Shown: positions 35,670-44,636 of the stretch, one piece after another
How the letters are laid out: the number at the start of each line of letters is the position of its first letter
Position numbering within the stretch: position 1 is the first letter of the stretch
Source: an uncultured Hyphomicrobium sp.
GTDB taxonomy: Bacteria > Pseudomonadota > Alphaproteobacteria > Rhizobiales > Hyphomicrobiaceae
Reading direction: 5' to 3'
DNA: 64,000 nucleotides
NCBI GenBank assembly: GCA_934555825.1
Contig: CAKTFJ010000005.1
Location: 1-64,000, forward strand
Translations under genes and position numbers: made by a program
The notes under the pieces: generated by a model
Database searches by the model: none
What the model was told of the DNA's origin: nothing
What the model saw: the letters and a program-made list of their open reading frames with translations, nothing else

Positions 35670-37139
35670 ATGAGCCTCTCGGCAAGCTTAAGCACCGCGA
35701 ACTCGTCCCTCTTCGTGACCGGCGAACGCACGTCGATCGTCTCGCGAAACATCGCCAACGCGGACCGGCCCTTCTATTCGAAGAAGTCGGTTTCCGTCGT
35801 TACGATACCCGGCTCCGGCGTGAAGTCGTCGCAAGTCATCCGTGCGGAGCAGCCGGTGCTGTTCCGCAAGGTGCTGACGTCGAGTGCGGCTGCCGCGACG
35901 CAAGGCGCACGTCTCGATGCACTCAATTTTCTCAACGGCACCATCAACGACGTCGAGCTGGGCTCATCTCCAAGTGCGTTGATGAACAGCTTTTCGAACG
36001 CGTTGCAGACTTTCTCCGCGCAGCCCCATAGCAAGCTCGCAGCCGAGGCTGCCGTGCGCTCGGCGCGGGATCTGGCGGATGGCCTTAATAATGCGGCAAG
36101 CATCATCCAGCAGGTGCGCAACGAATCCGAGACGGGCATTCAAGCGTCCGTCAATCGTGTGAACTCGCTGCTCGCGGATTTCAAGACCGTGAACGACACG
36201 ATCGTGAAGGGCACGATCATGGGGTCGGACGTCACGGACTATCTCGATCAGCGCGACGAGATCCTTGCGAACCTGTCGAACGAAATCGGTGTCCGCACCG
36301 TGACGCGCGACAACAACGATATGGCGATTTATACGGACGGCGGCGTGACGCTGTTCGATAGATCGCCGCGCAATGTCGAGTTCCAGCGCACTCTCAACCT
36401 CACGCCGGGTGTTCCCGGCAATGCCGTTGTCATCGACGGCGTGCAGGTCACGGGCCCAAACGCCACGATGCCGCTTCAGTCGGGCCGGCTGCTTGGGCTC
36501 GTCGAAGCGCGTGACGATATTTCGCTGACCTATCAGGCTCAGCTCGACGAAATGGCGCGTGTGCTCATCACCGCGTTCGCGGAGAGCGATCAGTCCGGTG
36601 GCGGCGGTCCTGACCGTGCGGGCTTGTTTACGTGGCCTGGCTCCCCCGCCGTGCCTCCGGCCGGGACGCTGATTTCGGGTCTCGCCGGTACCATCAAGGT
36701 GAACTCGACGGTCGATCCGGATCTCGGCGGTGACGCCGTGCTGCTCAGGGACGGCGGGATCAACGGTGCGGCTTACAGATATAATTCTACGCCGGGTGAC
36801 GCGAGCTTTACCGACCGCATCGACGAACTGATCGGCAACATGAGTGAGACGTATGCGTTCGATCCGGCAGCAAAGCTGGCGGCTGGAGCGTCCATCACCG
36901 GATTTTCGGGCTCGTCTGCGGCGTGGCTGCAGGAAGCGCGGAAGGTGGCGGACGACGCCTATGCGTATCAAAGCACGCTGCTGCAAAGGTCGTACGAGTC
37001 GTTTTCCAACCTCACGGGCGTCAACCTCGAGGAGGAGCTGGCGCTGATGCTCGACCTCGAACGATCGTTCCAGACGTCCTCCAAGCTGGTCGGCGTGATC
37101 GATACCATGTTCACGTCGCTCTTGGCGGCGATCAGGTAG
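35670..37139 (+). CDS. flgK: Flagellar hook-associated protein FlgK
   Basis: The first hook-filament junction protein. 489 residues, with N-terminal LSASLSTANSSLFVTGERTSI VSRNIANA and a C-terminal LTGVNLEEELALMLDLERSFQTSSKLV. The central DYLDQRDEILANLSNEIGVRTV segment is typical of HAP1. The gene starts after GTGAGGG at 35650, 31 bases downstream of flgE. Confidence 0.96.
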   Translation: MSLSASLSTANSSLFVTGERTSIVSRNIANADRPFYSKKSVSVVTIPGSGVKSSQVIRAEQPVLFRKVLTSSAAAATQGARLDALNFLNGTINDVELGSSPSALMNSFSNALQTFSAQPHSKLAAEAAVRSARDLADGLNNAASIIQQVRNESETGIQASVNRVNSLLADFKTVNDTIVKGTIMGSDVTDYLDQRDEILANLSNEIGVRTVTRDNNDMAIYTDGGVTLFDRSPRNVEFQRTLNLTPGVPGNAVVIDGVQVTGPNATMPLQSGRLLGLVEARDDISLTYQAQLDEMARVLITAFAESDQSGGGGPDRAGLFTWPGSPAVPPAGTLISGLAGTIKVNSTVDPDLGGDAVLLRDGGINGAAYRYNSTPGDASFTDRIDELIGNMSETYAFDPAAKLAAGASITGFSGSSAAWLQEARKVADDAYAYQSTLLQRSYESFSNLTGVNLEEELALMLDLERSFQTSSKLVGVIDTMFTSLLAAIR

Positions 37140-37144
37140 GCGCC

Positions 37145-38164
37145 ATGAAAACCACACCCGTTTCGACCATGGGCCTGATCAACGCGACGCGCGAGTCGCG
37201 CATGAACCTTCAGTTCAAGATCGCCGAAGCGCAGAAGGAAGCGAATAGCGGGCGTTACGCGGATGTCGGGCTCAGCATCGGCTATTTGACCGAGCGGACG
37301 CTTTCTCTTCGTAACGAGATGGACCGTCTCAAAACGTTCAAGGATACAAACTCGGTGGCCGCGTCGCGGCTCGAACTCAGCCAGGTGCAGCTCAATGCCA
37401 TGGCCGACGCTGCAAGCGAGTTTGTGCGGACGTTGCAGGCCGCGCGCGCATCGCCTTCGAGCGCCGGCGTTGCCGTGACCGATGCCAAGGCCAAGTTGAC
37501 GTCCTTCACGGCGTCTTTGAATACGGCCGTGAATGGCGCCTATATCTTTTCAGGCGTCAATACCGACGTGAAGCCGATGAACGATTATGCCGGGTCGCAG
37601 ACGCAGACGGATGTGGCAGCGGCATTTGCTGCGCTCGGCCCGCCTGGCGACATCAGCGCCGCCGACATGAAGACGTTTCTCGACGGTGCGTTCAAGGATC
37701 TGTTCGTTCTCGATGCCAACTGGGCGAACATGTCGAGCGCGTCAGATCGCAACATCACCAACCGCATCACGAATAACGAGCGGATTGCGACGTCCACAAA
37801 CGCCAATGAAGAGCCCTTCCGTCTTCTCACTTCCGTCTATGCGATGATCGTCGATCTGCCGCTCGATCAACTCGGTGAGGGTGCCTATCTGGCCGTCATC
37901 GATACGGCAATGGCGCTTGCGGGTCAGTCGGAGGGCGGGCTTACGGGAATTCGTGCGTCGCTCGGTACCTCACAGGAGCGGATCAAATCGGCGAACGATC
38001 GCATGGACGTGCAGCTCGGACTTTTGAACGAGCATATCGTGGCCATCGAGGGTGTCGATCCATACGAGGCGCAAGTTAAAGTGAACGCGCTGCTGACGCA
38101 GCTCGAAACGGCTTACGCGTTGACAGCGAGACTGCAAAATCTCAGCCTGCTGAAGTACATCTGA
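37145..38164 (+). CDS. flgL: Flagellar hook-associated protein FlgL
   Basis: The second junction protein; related to flagellin. About 339 residues from ATG 37145, five bases after the flgK stop. The N-terminal helix TMGLINATRESRMNLQFKIAEAQKEANSGR and the C-terminal coiled coil IEGVDPYEAQVKVNALLTQLETAYALTARLQNLSLLKYI are the D0/D1 parts. The central NGAYIFSGVNTDVKPMNDY motif is seen in most FlgL proteins. flaF is 37 bases downstream. Confidence 0.95.
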   Translation: MKTTPVSTMGLINATRESRMNLQFKIAEAQKEANSGRYADVGLSIGYLTERTLSLRNEMDRLKTFKDTNSVAASRLELSQVQLNAMADAASEFVRTLQAARASPSSAGVAVTDAKAKLTSFTASLNTAVNGAYIFSGVNTDVKPMNDYAGSQTQTDVAAAFAALGPPGDISAADMKTFLDGAFKDLFVLDANWANMSSASDRNITNRITNNERIATSTNANEEPFRLLTSVYAMIVDLPLDQLGEGAYLAVIDTAMALAGQSEGGLTGIRASLGTSQERIKSANDRMDVQLGLLNEHIVAIEGVDPYEAQVKVNALLTQLETAYALTARLQNLSLLKYI

Positions 38165-38201
38165 GGCGTGTCGGGACACCTCACAAGACTTAGGATGCCC
38201 A

Positions 38202-38549
38202 ATGTACAAGATCGCCTATAACGAGGTTCTCGACGAGTCCCCGAGGGAAGCGCGCCTTCAGGAGCGCAGCGCGCTCGAGAGATCCATCGCGATGTTGCAG
38301 GAAGCCGAGCGCGCCGGTCCCGGATCGCGGGAGGCCATCGACGCCATCTTTTTCGTGCGCAAGCTTTGGGGGATCTTTATCGAGGACCTCGCTGCCGCCG
38401 AGAATGGTTTGCCGCAAAAGCTTAGGGCCGATCTGATCTCGGTGGGCTTATGGGTCATGCGCGAGAGCGAAGAGATTCGCCTTGGGCGCTCGGCGAATTT
38501 CGCTGGGCTGATCGATGTGTCGCGTACCATTTCGGAGGGCCTGCAATGA
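38202..38549 (+). CDS. flaF: Flagellar biosynthesis regulator FlaF
   Basis: 115 residues of helical FlaF family sequence: ESPREARLQERSALERSIAMLQ, then IDAIFFVRKLWGIFIEDLAAAENGL and RADLISVGLWVMRESEEIRLG. In Caulobacter and Brucella FlaF controls flagellin synthesis together with FlbT, acting as a secretion chaperone/activator. Its stop overlaps the flbT ATG by 4 bp. The leader contains GGGACACC, also found before two flagellins. Confidence 0.94.
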   Translation: MYKIAYNEVLDESPREARLQERSALERSIAMLQEAERAGPGSREAIDAIFFVRKLWGIFIEDLAAAENGLPQKLRADLISVGLWVMRESEEIRLGRSANFAGLIDVSRTISEGLQ

Positions 38550-38974
38550 GCGTCGCGACACGCGTTACGATACGTCCTGGCGAACGGATCTTTATCAACG
38601 GTGCCGTTCTGGCGTGGGATGGGCGGGGATCGTTCGATATTCTCAACGATGTGCCCTATCTTCTCGAGCACGAGATCCTTCACGCGCAGCAGACGGTCAC
38701 ACCGCTCCGGCAGCTCTACTATATTTTGCAGACGATGGTGCTGGAGCCGGACGGCATGGAGACCACGCGCGAGATCTTCGCTCGGACGATGGACGCGCTT
38801 GCGGATGCCTTTTCCAATGCAGAGATCCTGGCGGGTCTCGCGTCAATCCGGCAGCATGTCGAGGGTGGTGCCGTGTTTACGGCACTTAAGATGCTGAGAA
38901 CGCTTGTGCCCATCGAGGATCAGATCCTCGGCCGTAACAAGCATGGCGAACTGAGAGTGGTGGAGGCTGGATAA
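38546..38974 (+). CDS. flbT: Flagellar biosynthesis repressor FlbT
   Basis: 142 residues. FlbT binds flagellin mRNA leaders and controls flagellin translation in Caulobacter and Brucella. Family features seen are ERIFINGAVLAWDGRGSFDIL, VPYLLEHEILHAQQTVTPLRQLYYILQTM and DALADAFSNAEILAGLASIRQHVEGG. It overlaps flaF by 4 bp and flgD by 1 bp. Its likely targets are the three flagellin genes at 59014-62235. Confidence 0.94.
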   Translation: MSVATRVTIRPGERIFINGAVLAWDGRGSFDILNDVPYLLEHEILHAQQTVTPLRQLYYILQTMVLEPDGMETTREIFARTMDALADAFSNAEILAGLASIRQHVEGGAVFTALKMLRTLVPIEDQILGRNKHGELRVVEAG

Positions 38975-39405
38975 TGGACGTTGGCAGCAGTACAGCGGCC
39001 ACAGGGACGCAACAGAATACCACGGCTCAAAGCACGGGTGCGTCGACGCTGGGCTACGACGCCTTCCTGAAGCTTCTGGTTGCGCAGATGCAGAACCAGG
39101 ATCCGACGAAGCCGATGGATTCGACGGAATTCATCGCGCAGCTCGCGTCGTTCTCGAGCGTGGAGCAGAGCGTCAAGATCAATTCGAAGCTCGATGCGCT
39201 CATCACGTCGATCGGGCTCAACCAGGCCGATGCCTTGATCGGAAAGTATGTCAGCAATTTCGATGGGTCCGTAAAGGGCAAGGTGGTAGCGGTCCAGGCG
39301 TTCTCGGATGGTGCCGTCGCCGAGCTGGAAGACGGTCGCCACATCATGCTGGAAGCGGGTATCAAGATTTCCGATGCACCCTTCGATGAAGAGACCGCCG
39401 CATGA
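38974..39405 (+). CDS. flgD: Flagellar hook assembly scaffold FlgD
   Basis: The cap that polymerises hook subunits. 143 residues: LGYDAFLKLLVAQMQNQDPTKPMDSTEFIAQLASFSSVEQSVKIN is the conserved N-terminal core. The C-terminal fibronectin-like domain found in enteric FlgD is missing, as is usual for the short rhizobial form. It overlaps flbT by 1 bp (TAATG) and fliQ by 4 bp. Confidence 0.95.
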   Translation: MDVGSSTAATGTQQNTTAQSTGASTLGYDAFLKLLVAQMQNQDPTKPMDSTEFIAQLASFSSVEQSVKINSKLDALITSIGLNQADALIGKYVSNFDGSVKGKVVAVQAFSDGAVAELEDGRHIMLEAGIKISDAPFDEETAA

Positions 39406-39668
39406 ATCCGGCTGATGCCCTCGACATCAGCCAGGCAGCGATCTGGACTGTCCTGATCGCTGCGTCTCCTTCCGTTGCGGCGGCGATGGCGGTGGGTATT
39501 GCGATCGCGCTTGTGCAGGCGCTGACGCAGATTCAGGAAATGACGCTGACCTTCGTGCCGAAGATCATCGTTATCCTGCTCGTGATGTCGCTCAGCGCGC
39601 CGTTTATGGGGTCTGTGATTTTCACGTTCGCGGAGCAGACGTACGCACGGATCCCCAACGGCTTCTAG
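39402..39668 (+). CDS. fliQ: Flagellar export gate protein FliQ
   Basis: 88 residues with two transmembrane helices. It starts ADALDISQAAIWTVLIAASPSVAAAMAVGIAIALVQALTQIQE and ends VPKIIVILLVMSLSAPFMGSVIFTFAEQTY. FliQ is part of the FliPQR pore of the type III export gate. The ATG overlaps the flgD stop by 4 bp. After it comes a 193-base spacer with a REP-like repeat. Confidence 0.96.
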   Translation: MNPADALDISQAAIWTVLIAASPSVAAAMAVGIAIALVQALTQIQEMTLTFVPKIIVILLVMSLSAPFMGSVIFTFAEQTYARIPNGF

Positions 39669-39801
39669 CGCGCCTCTGCAACCCCAATCGCGGCATGCGC
39701 TTGTCTTTTCGACGTTTTTTGAGGCGTCTTCCCTCTCGTGGTGACCTTCGCACAAGGTTGGTCAGCCAGTCTTGGCGCTTGAGTTCCGGCGATTTTGAAG
39801 A

Positions 39802-39850
39802 GACCGATGATTTACGCTTCGGGCTGATAGGGCCCGAAGCGATCACGGTC
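39802..39850. repeat. 49-bp REP-like palindromic repeat, copy 1
   Basis: GACCGATGATTTACGCTTCGGGC pairs imperfectly with the reverse complement of the second half (GGCCCGAAGCGATCACGGTC). It lies upstream of flhA and is immediately followed by TAG. Near-identical 49-bp copies occur at 44529 and 44588. Confidence 0.85.
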
Positions 39851-39861
39851 TAGGGGAAAGC

Positions 39862-41949
39862 ATGGCTACGACAGCCGCCATCGAGGGCGCGCCGAGTAAG
39901 CAAATCGGGCGCGATGTCTTCTTTGCGATGGGCATCGTCACGATTCTGACGGTGCTTTTTCTGCCGTTGCCGCCCGTTCTGGTCGACGTCGGGCTGGCCT
40001 TCTCCATCGCGTTTGCCGTTCTCATTCTGATGGTGTCGCTGTGGATTCAGCGACCGCTCGAATTCTCCGCATTCCCGACCGTACTGCTGATCGCGACCAT
40101 GCTGAGGCTTTCGCTCAGCGTGGCGACGACGCGACTTATCCTCTCCGAAGGCGCGGACGGCCCGATGGCAGCGGGGCACGTGATTGCGGGGTTTGCGAAC
40201 TTTGTGATGGCGGGTGACTTCGTCATCGGCGTCGTTGTGTTTGTGATCCTGATCACCGTGAACTTTCTCGTCATCACCAAAGGTGCGAGCCGTATCGCGG
40301 AGGTGGGAGCCAGGTTCACGCTCGACGCCATTCCCGGCAAGCAGATGGCAATCGACGCCGACCTTTCGGCAGGCAACATCGACGAAAAGGAAGCGATGCG
40401 TCGACGTCGGGAGCTGGAAGAAGAAAGCTCCTTCTTCGGTGCGATGGACGGTGCGTCGAAGTTCGTACGCGGCGATGCGATCGCGGGCCTGATCATCACG
40501 GCCGTAACGGTGTTCGGCGGCATCATCATCGGCGTGACGCGCCACGACATGACGCTGAGCGCTGCGACCGACGCCTTCGTTCGGCTGTCGGTTGGTGACG
40601 GTCTGGTGACGCAGATCCCGGCTCTGATCATCTCTCTCGCGGCAGGTCTTCTCGTATCGAAGGGCGGGACGCGCGGTTCGGCCGAGGCGACGGTGTTCAC
40701 GCAGCTCGGAAATTATCCGCGCGCGCTCGGTGTCGCGGGTGCGACGCTGCTTGCGCTGGCGGTGGCGCCGGGCCTGCCGTTCCTGCCGTTTGCGATCATC
40801 TCTGGCGTGCTTATCTTCATCTCCATCTCGATCCCCAAGAAGCTCGCGGAGGAGAAGGCCAAGGCGGACGCTATCGAGCAGGAGGCCGAGCGGCTTTCGA
40901 TCGAGGAGGCGCGGCAGTCGGTCAAGGAGCAGTTGAAGACGGCTGAGGTCGAGATCGCGCTCGGCAAACAGCTTTCGTCCACGTTGCTCGCGTCGCAGGG
41001 AGAGTTGGCTCATCGCGCCGGGCGGATGCGCCGCGCGTTCGCCAAGCAGTATGGTTTCGTCGTTCCGGAAATTCGTATCTCCGACGACATCTCGATCCCG
41101 GGCAAGACCTACCAGATCAAGATTCACGGTACGGTGGTGGCTTCGGAGGAACTCCGTATCGGCGACGTGCTCGTCATCACGGGTGACGGCCCGGTGCCAG
41201 ATGTGCCGGGCGACGAGGCGCGCGAGCCCGCATTCGGCATGAAAGCGATGTGGGTTTCGGAAATGTTCGCCAATACGGTGAAGCGCGAGGGCTTCAACCC
41301 CGTCGATCCGATGTCGGTGATGCTGACGCATCTGCGCGAGGTGATCCGCGGGAACCTGTCGCAGCTTCTTTCGTACAAGGATATGCGCGCTCTCATCGAT
41401 AGGCTGGAGCCTGAGTACAAGCGGCTTGTCGAAGAGATTATTCCGTCGCAGCTTTCCTATTCCGGCCTACAGGCGGTGCTCAAGCTGCTGCTCTCCGAGC
41501 GAATTTCGATCCGCAACCTGCATCTCATCCTTGAGAGTATCGCAGAAGTGGCGCCGCACGTCCGGCGTGCCGAGCAGCTCACGGAGCATGTTCGGATGCG
41601 GATGGCGCAGCAGATTTGCGGCGACCTGGCGGACAATGGGGTTCTCAAAGTTCTTCGGCTCGGAAATCGCTGGGATCTTGCGTTCCATCAGAGCCTCAAG
41701 CGCGACGCCAAGGGCGAGGTCGTGGAATTCGACATCGATCCAAGGCTCATCGAGCAGTTCGGTGCGGAGGCCTCAAAGGTTATTCGCGGGCATCTCGACC
41801 AAGGGCATCAGTTCGTACTGGTTTCGGCGCCGGACGCACGGCCTTATGTGCGGATGGTGACGGAGCGGTTGTTCCCGACGCTTCCTGTGCTGTCGCATCT
41901 CGAAATCGCGCGCGGTGTGCAGGTCAAATCCATGGGCACCATCTCGTGA
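39862..41949 (+). CDS. flhA: Flagellar export apparatus protein FlhA
   Basis: 695 residues. Seven to eight N-terminal transmembrane helices span about residues 1-310. The FHIPEP family signature, here [19 protein letters not shown], sits in the large cytoplasmic loop. After about residue 350 is the cytoplasmic ring domain (docking for export chaperones), with [16 protein letters not shown] and LSSLTEH-like regions. It drives export using the proton motive force. Its stop overlaps fliR by 1 bp. A REP-like repeat sits just before its start. Confidence 0.97.
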   Translation: MATTAAIEGAPSKQIGRDVFFAMGIVTILTVLFLPLPPVLVDVGLAFSIAFAVLILMVSLWIQRPLEFSAFPTVLLIATMLRLSLSVATTRLILSEGADGPMAAGHVIAGFANFVMAGDFVIGVVVFVILITVNFLVITKGASRIAEVGARFTLDAIPGKQMAIDADLSAGNIDEKEAMRRRRELEEESSFFGAMDGASKFVRGDAIAGLIITAVTVFGGIIIGVTRHDMTLSAATDAFVRLSVGDGLVTQIPALIISLAAGLLVSKGGTRGSAEATVFTQLGNYPRALGVAGATLLALAVAPGLPFLPFAIISGVLIFISISIPKKLAEEKAKADAIEQEAERLSIEEARQSVKEQLKTAEVEIALGKQLSSTLLASQGELAHRAGRMRRAFAKQYGFVVPEIRISDDISIPGKTYQIKIHGTVVASEELRIGDVLVITGDGPVPDVPGDEAREPAFGMKAMWVSEMFANTVKREGFNPVDPMSVMLTHLREVIRGNLSQLLSYKDMRALIDRLEPEYKRLVEEIIPSQLSYSGLQAVLKLLLSERISIRNLHLILESIAEVAPHVRRAEQLTEHVRMRMAQQICGDLADNGVLKVLRLGNRWDLAFHQSLKRDAKGEVVEFDIDPRLIEQFGAEASKVIRGHLDQGHQFVLVSAPDARPYVRMVTERLFPTLPVLSHLEIARGVQVKSMGTIS

Positions 41950-42701
41950 TGACGATCACGTCAGGAGCGGTTCTTCTGACGTTCGTGGTGTTTTGTCGGA
42001 TTGCGGGCTGTCTCATGCTCATGCCCGGGTTCGGCAGTCCACGTATTCCGTTTCAAGTGCGGCTTTACATTGCCGTTTCGGCCACGCTCGTTCTTGCGCC
42101 GCTGATCGTCCCCGGCTTCGAGGCCGATCTTGCGGACGCCGCGCCGCCTCAAATGCTCCAGCTCATTGCGTCCGAAACGCTGGTCGGCGCCACTATCGGC
42201 GTGATGGTGCGGATTTTCTTTCTGGCGCTCCAGTTCATGGGGACGGCCGCAGCTATGCTTTCGGGTTTCGGTGGCATGCCGGACAACGCGCTCGAAGAGA
42301 GCGAGCCAGCTCCGGCCGTGGCGAACATACTGACGCTCACGGCGACCGTTCTTCTGTTCGCGACCGGGTTGCACATGGAGGTTCTGCGCGGGTTGGTGAC
42401 ATCCTATTCGGTGATCCCGGTCACCGAGCTGTTTGATCCGAGGTTCGCACTCGGAAAGATCACGGATGCGGCGTCGGATTCCTTCTTTCTGATCGTACAG
42501 CTCACCGGGCCGTTTCTCGTTTTCTCGCTCATCGTCAATTTTCTATCGGGCATCCTGAACAAGATGACGCCGATGATTCCGGTGTACTTCATCACCATGC
42601 CGTTCATGGTGGCGGGCGGGCTCGTCATTCTTTTCTTCACGATCAGCGAGGCGTTGACGCTGTTCATTGCCGGGTTCCAGACTTTTCTGACCAACGGGTG
42701 A
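41949..42701 (+). CDS. fliR: Flagellar export gate protein FliR
   Basis: About 250 residues. Hydrophobic helices throughout: FVVFCRIAGCLMLMPGFGSPRIPFQVRLYIAVSATLVLAPLI is the conserved start, and MGTAAAMLSGFGGMPDNALEE the plug-like loop. Together with FliP and FliQ it forms the export pore. Start is ATG 41949 in the overlap TGATG with flhA. Confidence 0.95.
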   Translation: MTITSGAVLLTFVVFCRIAGCLMLMPGFGSPRIPFQVRLYIAVSATLVLAPLIVPGFEADLADAAPPQMLQLIASETLVGATIGVMVRIFFLALQFMGTAAAMLSGFGGMPDNALEESEPAPAVANILTLTATVLLFATGLHMEVLRGLVTSYSVIPVTELFDPRFALGKITDAASDSFFLIVQLTGPFLVFSLIVNFLSGILNKMTPMIPVYFITMPFMVAGGLVILFFTISEALTLFIAGFQTFLTNG

Positions 42702-42707
42702 GGGTTC

Positions 42708-43115
42708 ATGCGGGATCGGGTCAAGGCTCTCAAGCGGGTTCAGCAGGTTCAGAAAAAGCTTCATGCGCTAGAGGAGCTCAAGTACGTGCGCCTCAAGCAG
42801 AAGCTGCAGCAGTGCCAAGACGACCAGCGCGATCTGACGAATTCGCTGTCGAGCGACGATGCGCTGCACGGGCTTTTTCTCGACATGACCGTGCGGCGCG
42901 TGCAGGCGCTTCGGCTGGACGAAGCGCGTCTTGCCCCGCTCGTCGAGGCGCAAATGCGCGTGTTGAGCGAGCACAGCGCGCGCCTCAGCAACTCGGAACG
43001 GCTTGCGGCGGAGCTTGGAGAGGAATTGAAGCGGAACGACGAGCGGCTGGAACTCGAGCGGCTTCTGGAAGCAGGGTTTGCGCAGAAGGGCGCAAGCTCC
43101 GAGCAAGACCGCTGA
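42708..43115 (+). CDS. FliJ-like coiled-coil protein (135 aa)
   Basis: Charged, almost entirely helical sequence (DRVKALKRVQQVQKKLHALEELKYVRLKQKLQQCQDDQRDL ... LGEELKRNDERLELERLLE) in the position and size of FliJ, the general export chaperone that links FliI to FlhA. Sequence identity to known FliJ is not visible by eye, so the name is by context and coiled-coil character. It is six bases after fliR. Confidence 0.55.
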   Translation: MRDRVKALKRVQQVQKKLHALEELKYVRLKQKLQQCQDDQRDLTNSLSSDDALHGLFLDMTVRRVQALRLDEARLAPLVEAQMRVLSEHSARLSNSERLAAELGEELKRNDERLELERLLEAGFAQKGASSEQDR

Positions 43116-43156
43116 GTCATGCTCTGGGGTGAAATCCTCGCGCCCCGGAGGCTTTT

Positions 43157-43558
43157 TTGAGCGCAGAGCTTACGATCCGGCCCCTCACCGACGCGTCTCC
43201 AAGCGTAGAGACAGCGCTCAAGGCGCGTGCGGGCCGCGTGCGCGATACGCCGGATGCGGCGCAGAAGTTTGAAGCTTTCGTGCTCCAGACGTTCATTCAG
43301 GAGATGATGCCGAAGGAGGCCGAAGGCGTTTTCGGCTCAGGCGTCGCTGGCGATTTCTGGCGATCCATGATGGCCGAAAAGATGGCCGAACAGGTTGCGG
43401 AACGCGGAGAGCTCGGGATTGCGGATCTCGTGAGGGCCGGCGGCGCGGCGCCCGCACGAACGCCCGCGTCCGTGTCTCTCGATGTGCTGAACCACCTTTC
43501 CAAACTCGATGCGGCGGCGTTCACGTCGCCTGACGATGAGCCCAAGTCCGGAGCGTAA
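43157..43558 (+). CDS. Rod-binding protein (FlgJ N-domain / CheL type)
   Basis: 133 residues from a TTG/GTG-type start (TTGAGCGCAGAG). The rod-binding domain has AAQKFEAFVLQTFIQEMMPKEAEGVFGSGVAGDFWRSMMAEKMAEQ and ERGELGIADLV, the diagnostic pattern of FlgJ-N. There is no peptidoglycan hydrolase domain, as in the single-domain alphaproteobacterial CheL. It is thought to cap rod assembly. Confidence 0.9.
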   Translation: MSAELTIRPLTDASPSVETALKARAGRVRDTPDAAQKFEAFVLQTFIQEMMPKEAEGVFGSGVAGDFWRSMMAEKMAEQVAERGELGIADLVRAGGAAPARTPASVSLDVLNHLSKLDAAAFTSPDDEPKSGA

Positions 43559-43562
43559 AACC

Positions 43563-44024
43563 ATGCTGCAGCGTCCTGCCTATCCCGCACAAAGCTATTC
43601 GACGGCGACCCAGGCGTCTCCATCTCTTCCTCCTGCCTCTATGGCGGGACTTCCGGTTAGCGGTTCCGCGCCGATCTCTATGCTCGAAATCTCGATTCAG
43701 CGGCTGGAGGACATCGTCGATCAGGAGACGGCGGCGCTAAAGCAGCGCGAGACGATCGATCTCAAGGCCTTCAACGATCGCAAGAGCCAGGCGCTCCTGG
43801 AGCTAACGCGCTGGATGCGCAATATATCGGGCGTGGAAGCCAACCCTGCGATTGCGGCGCGTATCGGCGCGCTGAAGGAGAAGCTCTTGGTCAATCAGGC
43901 CGTGCTCAAGTTGCACCTTGAGGCGGTGCGCGAGATTTCTGCCTCCATGGCCGATGCGATCCAGCAGTCCGAATCCGATGGAACGTACACGCAGGCAATC
44001 TCTTCCGCCTACAGGCAGCTATGA
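43563..44024 (+). CDS. FlgN-like export chaperone
   Basis: 153 residues. After a Pro/Ser-rich N-terminus, a helical hairpin (QRLEDIVDQETAALKQRETIDLKAFNDRKSQALLELTRWMR ... LKEKLLVNQAVLKLHLEAVREIS) matches FlgN-type chaperones that bind FlgK and FlgL. ATG 43563 is chosen with GGAG 13 bases upstream. The next gene overlaps it by 4 bp. Confidence 0.75.
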   Translation: MLQRPAYPAQSYSTATQASPSLPPASMAGLPVSGSAPISMLEISIQRLEDIVDQETAALKQRETIDLKAFNDRKSQALLELTRWMRNISGVEANPAIAARIGALKEKLLVNQAVLKLHLEAVREISASMADAIQQSESDGTYTQAISSAYRQL

Positions 44025-44482
44025 TCAAACTTCTCGCTACAGGCTTGTGGGCGTCCGTCGTGACGCTCGGCGCCGTGTTCGGTGTGCTGGAATGGCAGAA
44101 GAATGCCCAGATCGGAGAAGGCGCGCAGGCCGAGCTGAAAATCGAGGAATATCGGACGAAGGCTATCAATGTGCCGATCATCGGTAACGGCGCCATTCAG
44201 GGTTATATGGTTGCGCAGTTCGTGTTCACGGTCGACGCCATGGCGATGCGCAAGCTCGCAATCGATCCCGAAATCTACGTTTTGGACGAGGCTTTCAAGA
44301 CCATCTACGCGGGTGAGCAGATCAATTTTCAGAACATGAAAAAGCAGGATCTGCCGGCACTCGCGAAGGCGCTTGCCGACAATGTGAACGGCCGGCTCGG
44401 TTTGCCCATCGTGCAGGAAGTGCTGATCGACCAGCTTTCCTATATCCCGAAGAACGAGATGCGAGGCCAATCGCCTACGTAG
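44021..44482 (+). CDS. FliL/MotF-like single-pass membrane protein
   Basis: 153 residues. One transmembrane helix (LLATGLWASVVTLGAVFGVLEW, residues 4-25) is followed by a periplasmic domain. That domain has NVPIIGNGAIQGYMVAQFVFTV, a helical central part (KQDLPALAKALADNVNGRLGL) and a final PIVQEVLIDQLSYIPK strand. This beta-helix-beta order is that of FliL-type stomatin-like domains. Rhizobia carry a FliL paralogue, MotF, needed for motor function; this gene is a candidate. True FliL is at 57597. Homology is inferred from topology. Confidence 0.6.
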   Translation: MIKLLATGLWASVVTLGAVFGVLEWQKNAQIGEGAQAELKIEEYRTKAINVPIIGNGAIQGYMVAQFVFTVDAMAMRKLAIDPEIYVLDEAFKTIYAGEQINFQNMKKQDLPALAKALADNVNGRLGLPIVQEVLIDQLSYIPKNEMRGQSPT

Positions 44483-44528
44483 CCAGCGGTTGGCGTGCTT
44501 TTCCGGAAGCACCCTCGATCTTTAATGA

Positions 44529-44577
44529 CACCGATGACTTACGCTTCGAACTGATGGGGTCCAAAGCGATCATGGTC
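44529..44577. repeat. 49-bp REP-like palindromic repeat, copy 2
   Basis: CACCGATGACTTACGCTTCG ... CGATCATGGTC. Same length and palindromic design as the copy at 39802. It is followed 10 bases later by copy 3. Confidence 0.85.
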
Positions 44578-44587
44578 ACGTTCGTGA

Positions 44588-44636
44588 GACCGATGATTCA
44601 CGCTTTGGGCTGATAGGATCCAAAGCGATCATGGTC
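44588..44636. repeat. 49-bp REP-like palindromic repeat, copy 3
   Basis: GACCGATGATTCACGCTTTGG ... CGATCATGGTC. It touches the fliI stop codon (CTA on the plus strand). The pair with copy 2 makes a BIME-like tandem between convergent genes. Confidence 0.85.

Noticed and set aside
39850..41331. 493-codon open frame antisense to flhA
   Set aside because: Arg/His/Asp-rich translation typical of a shadow of a membrane protein gene; flhA is unmistakable on the other strand.
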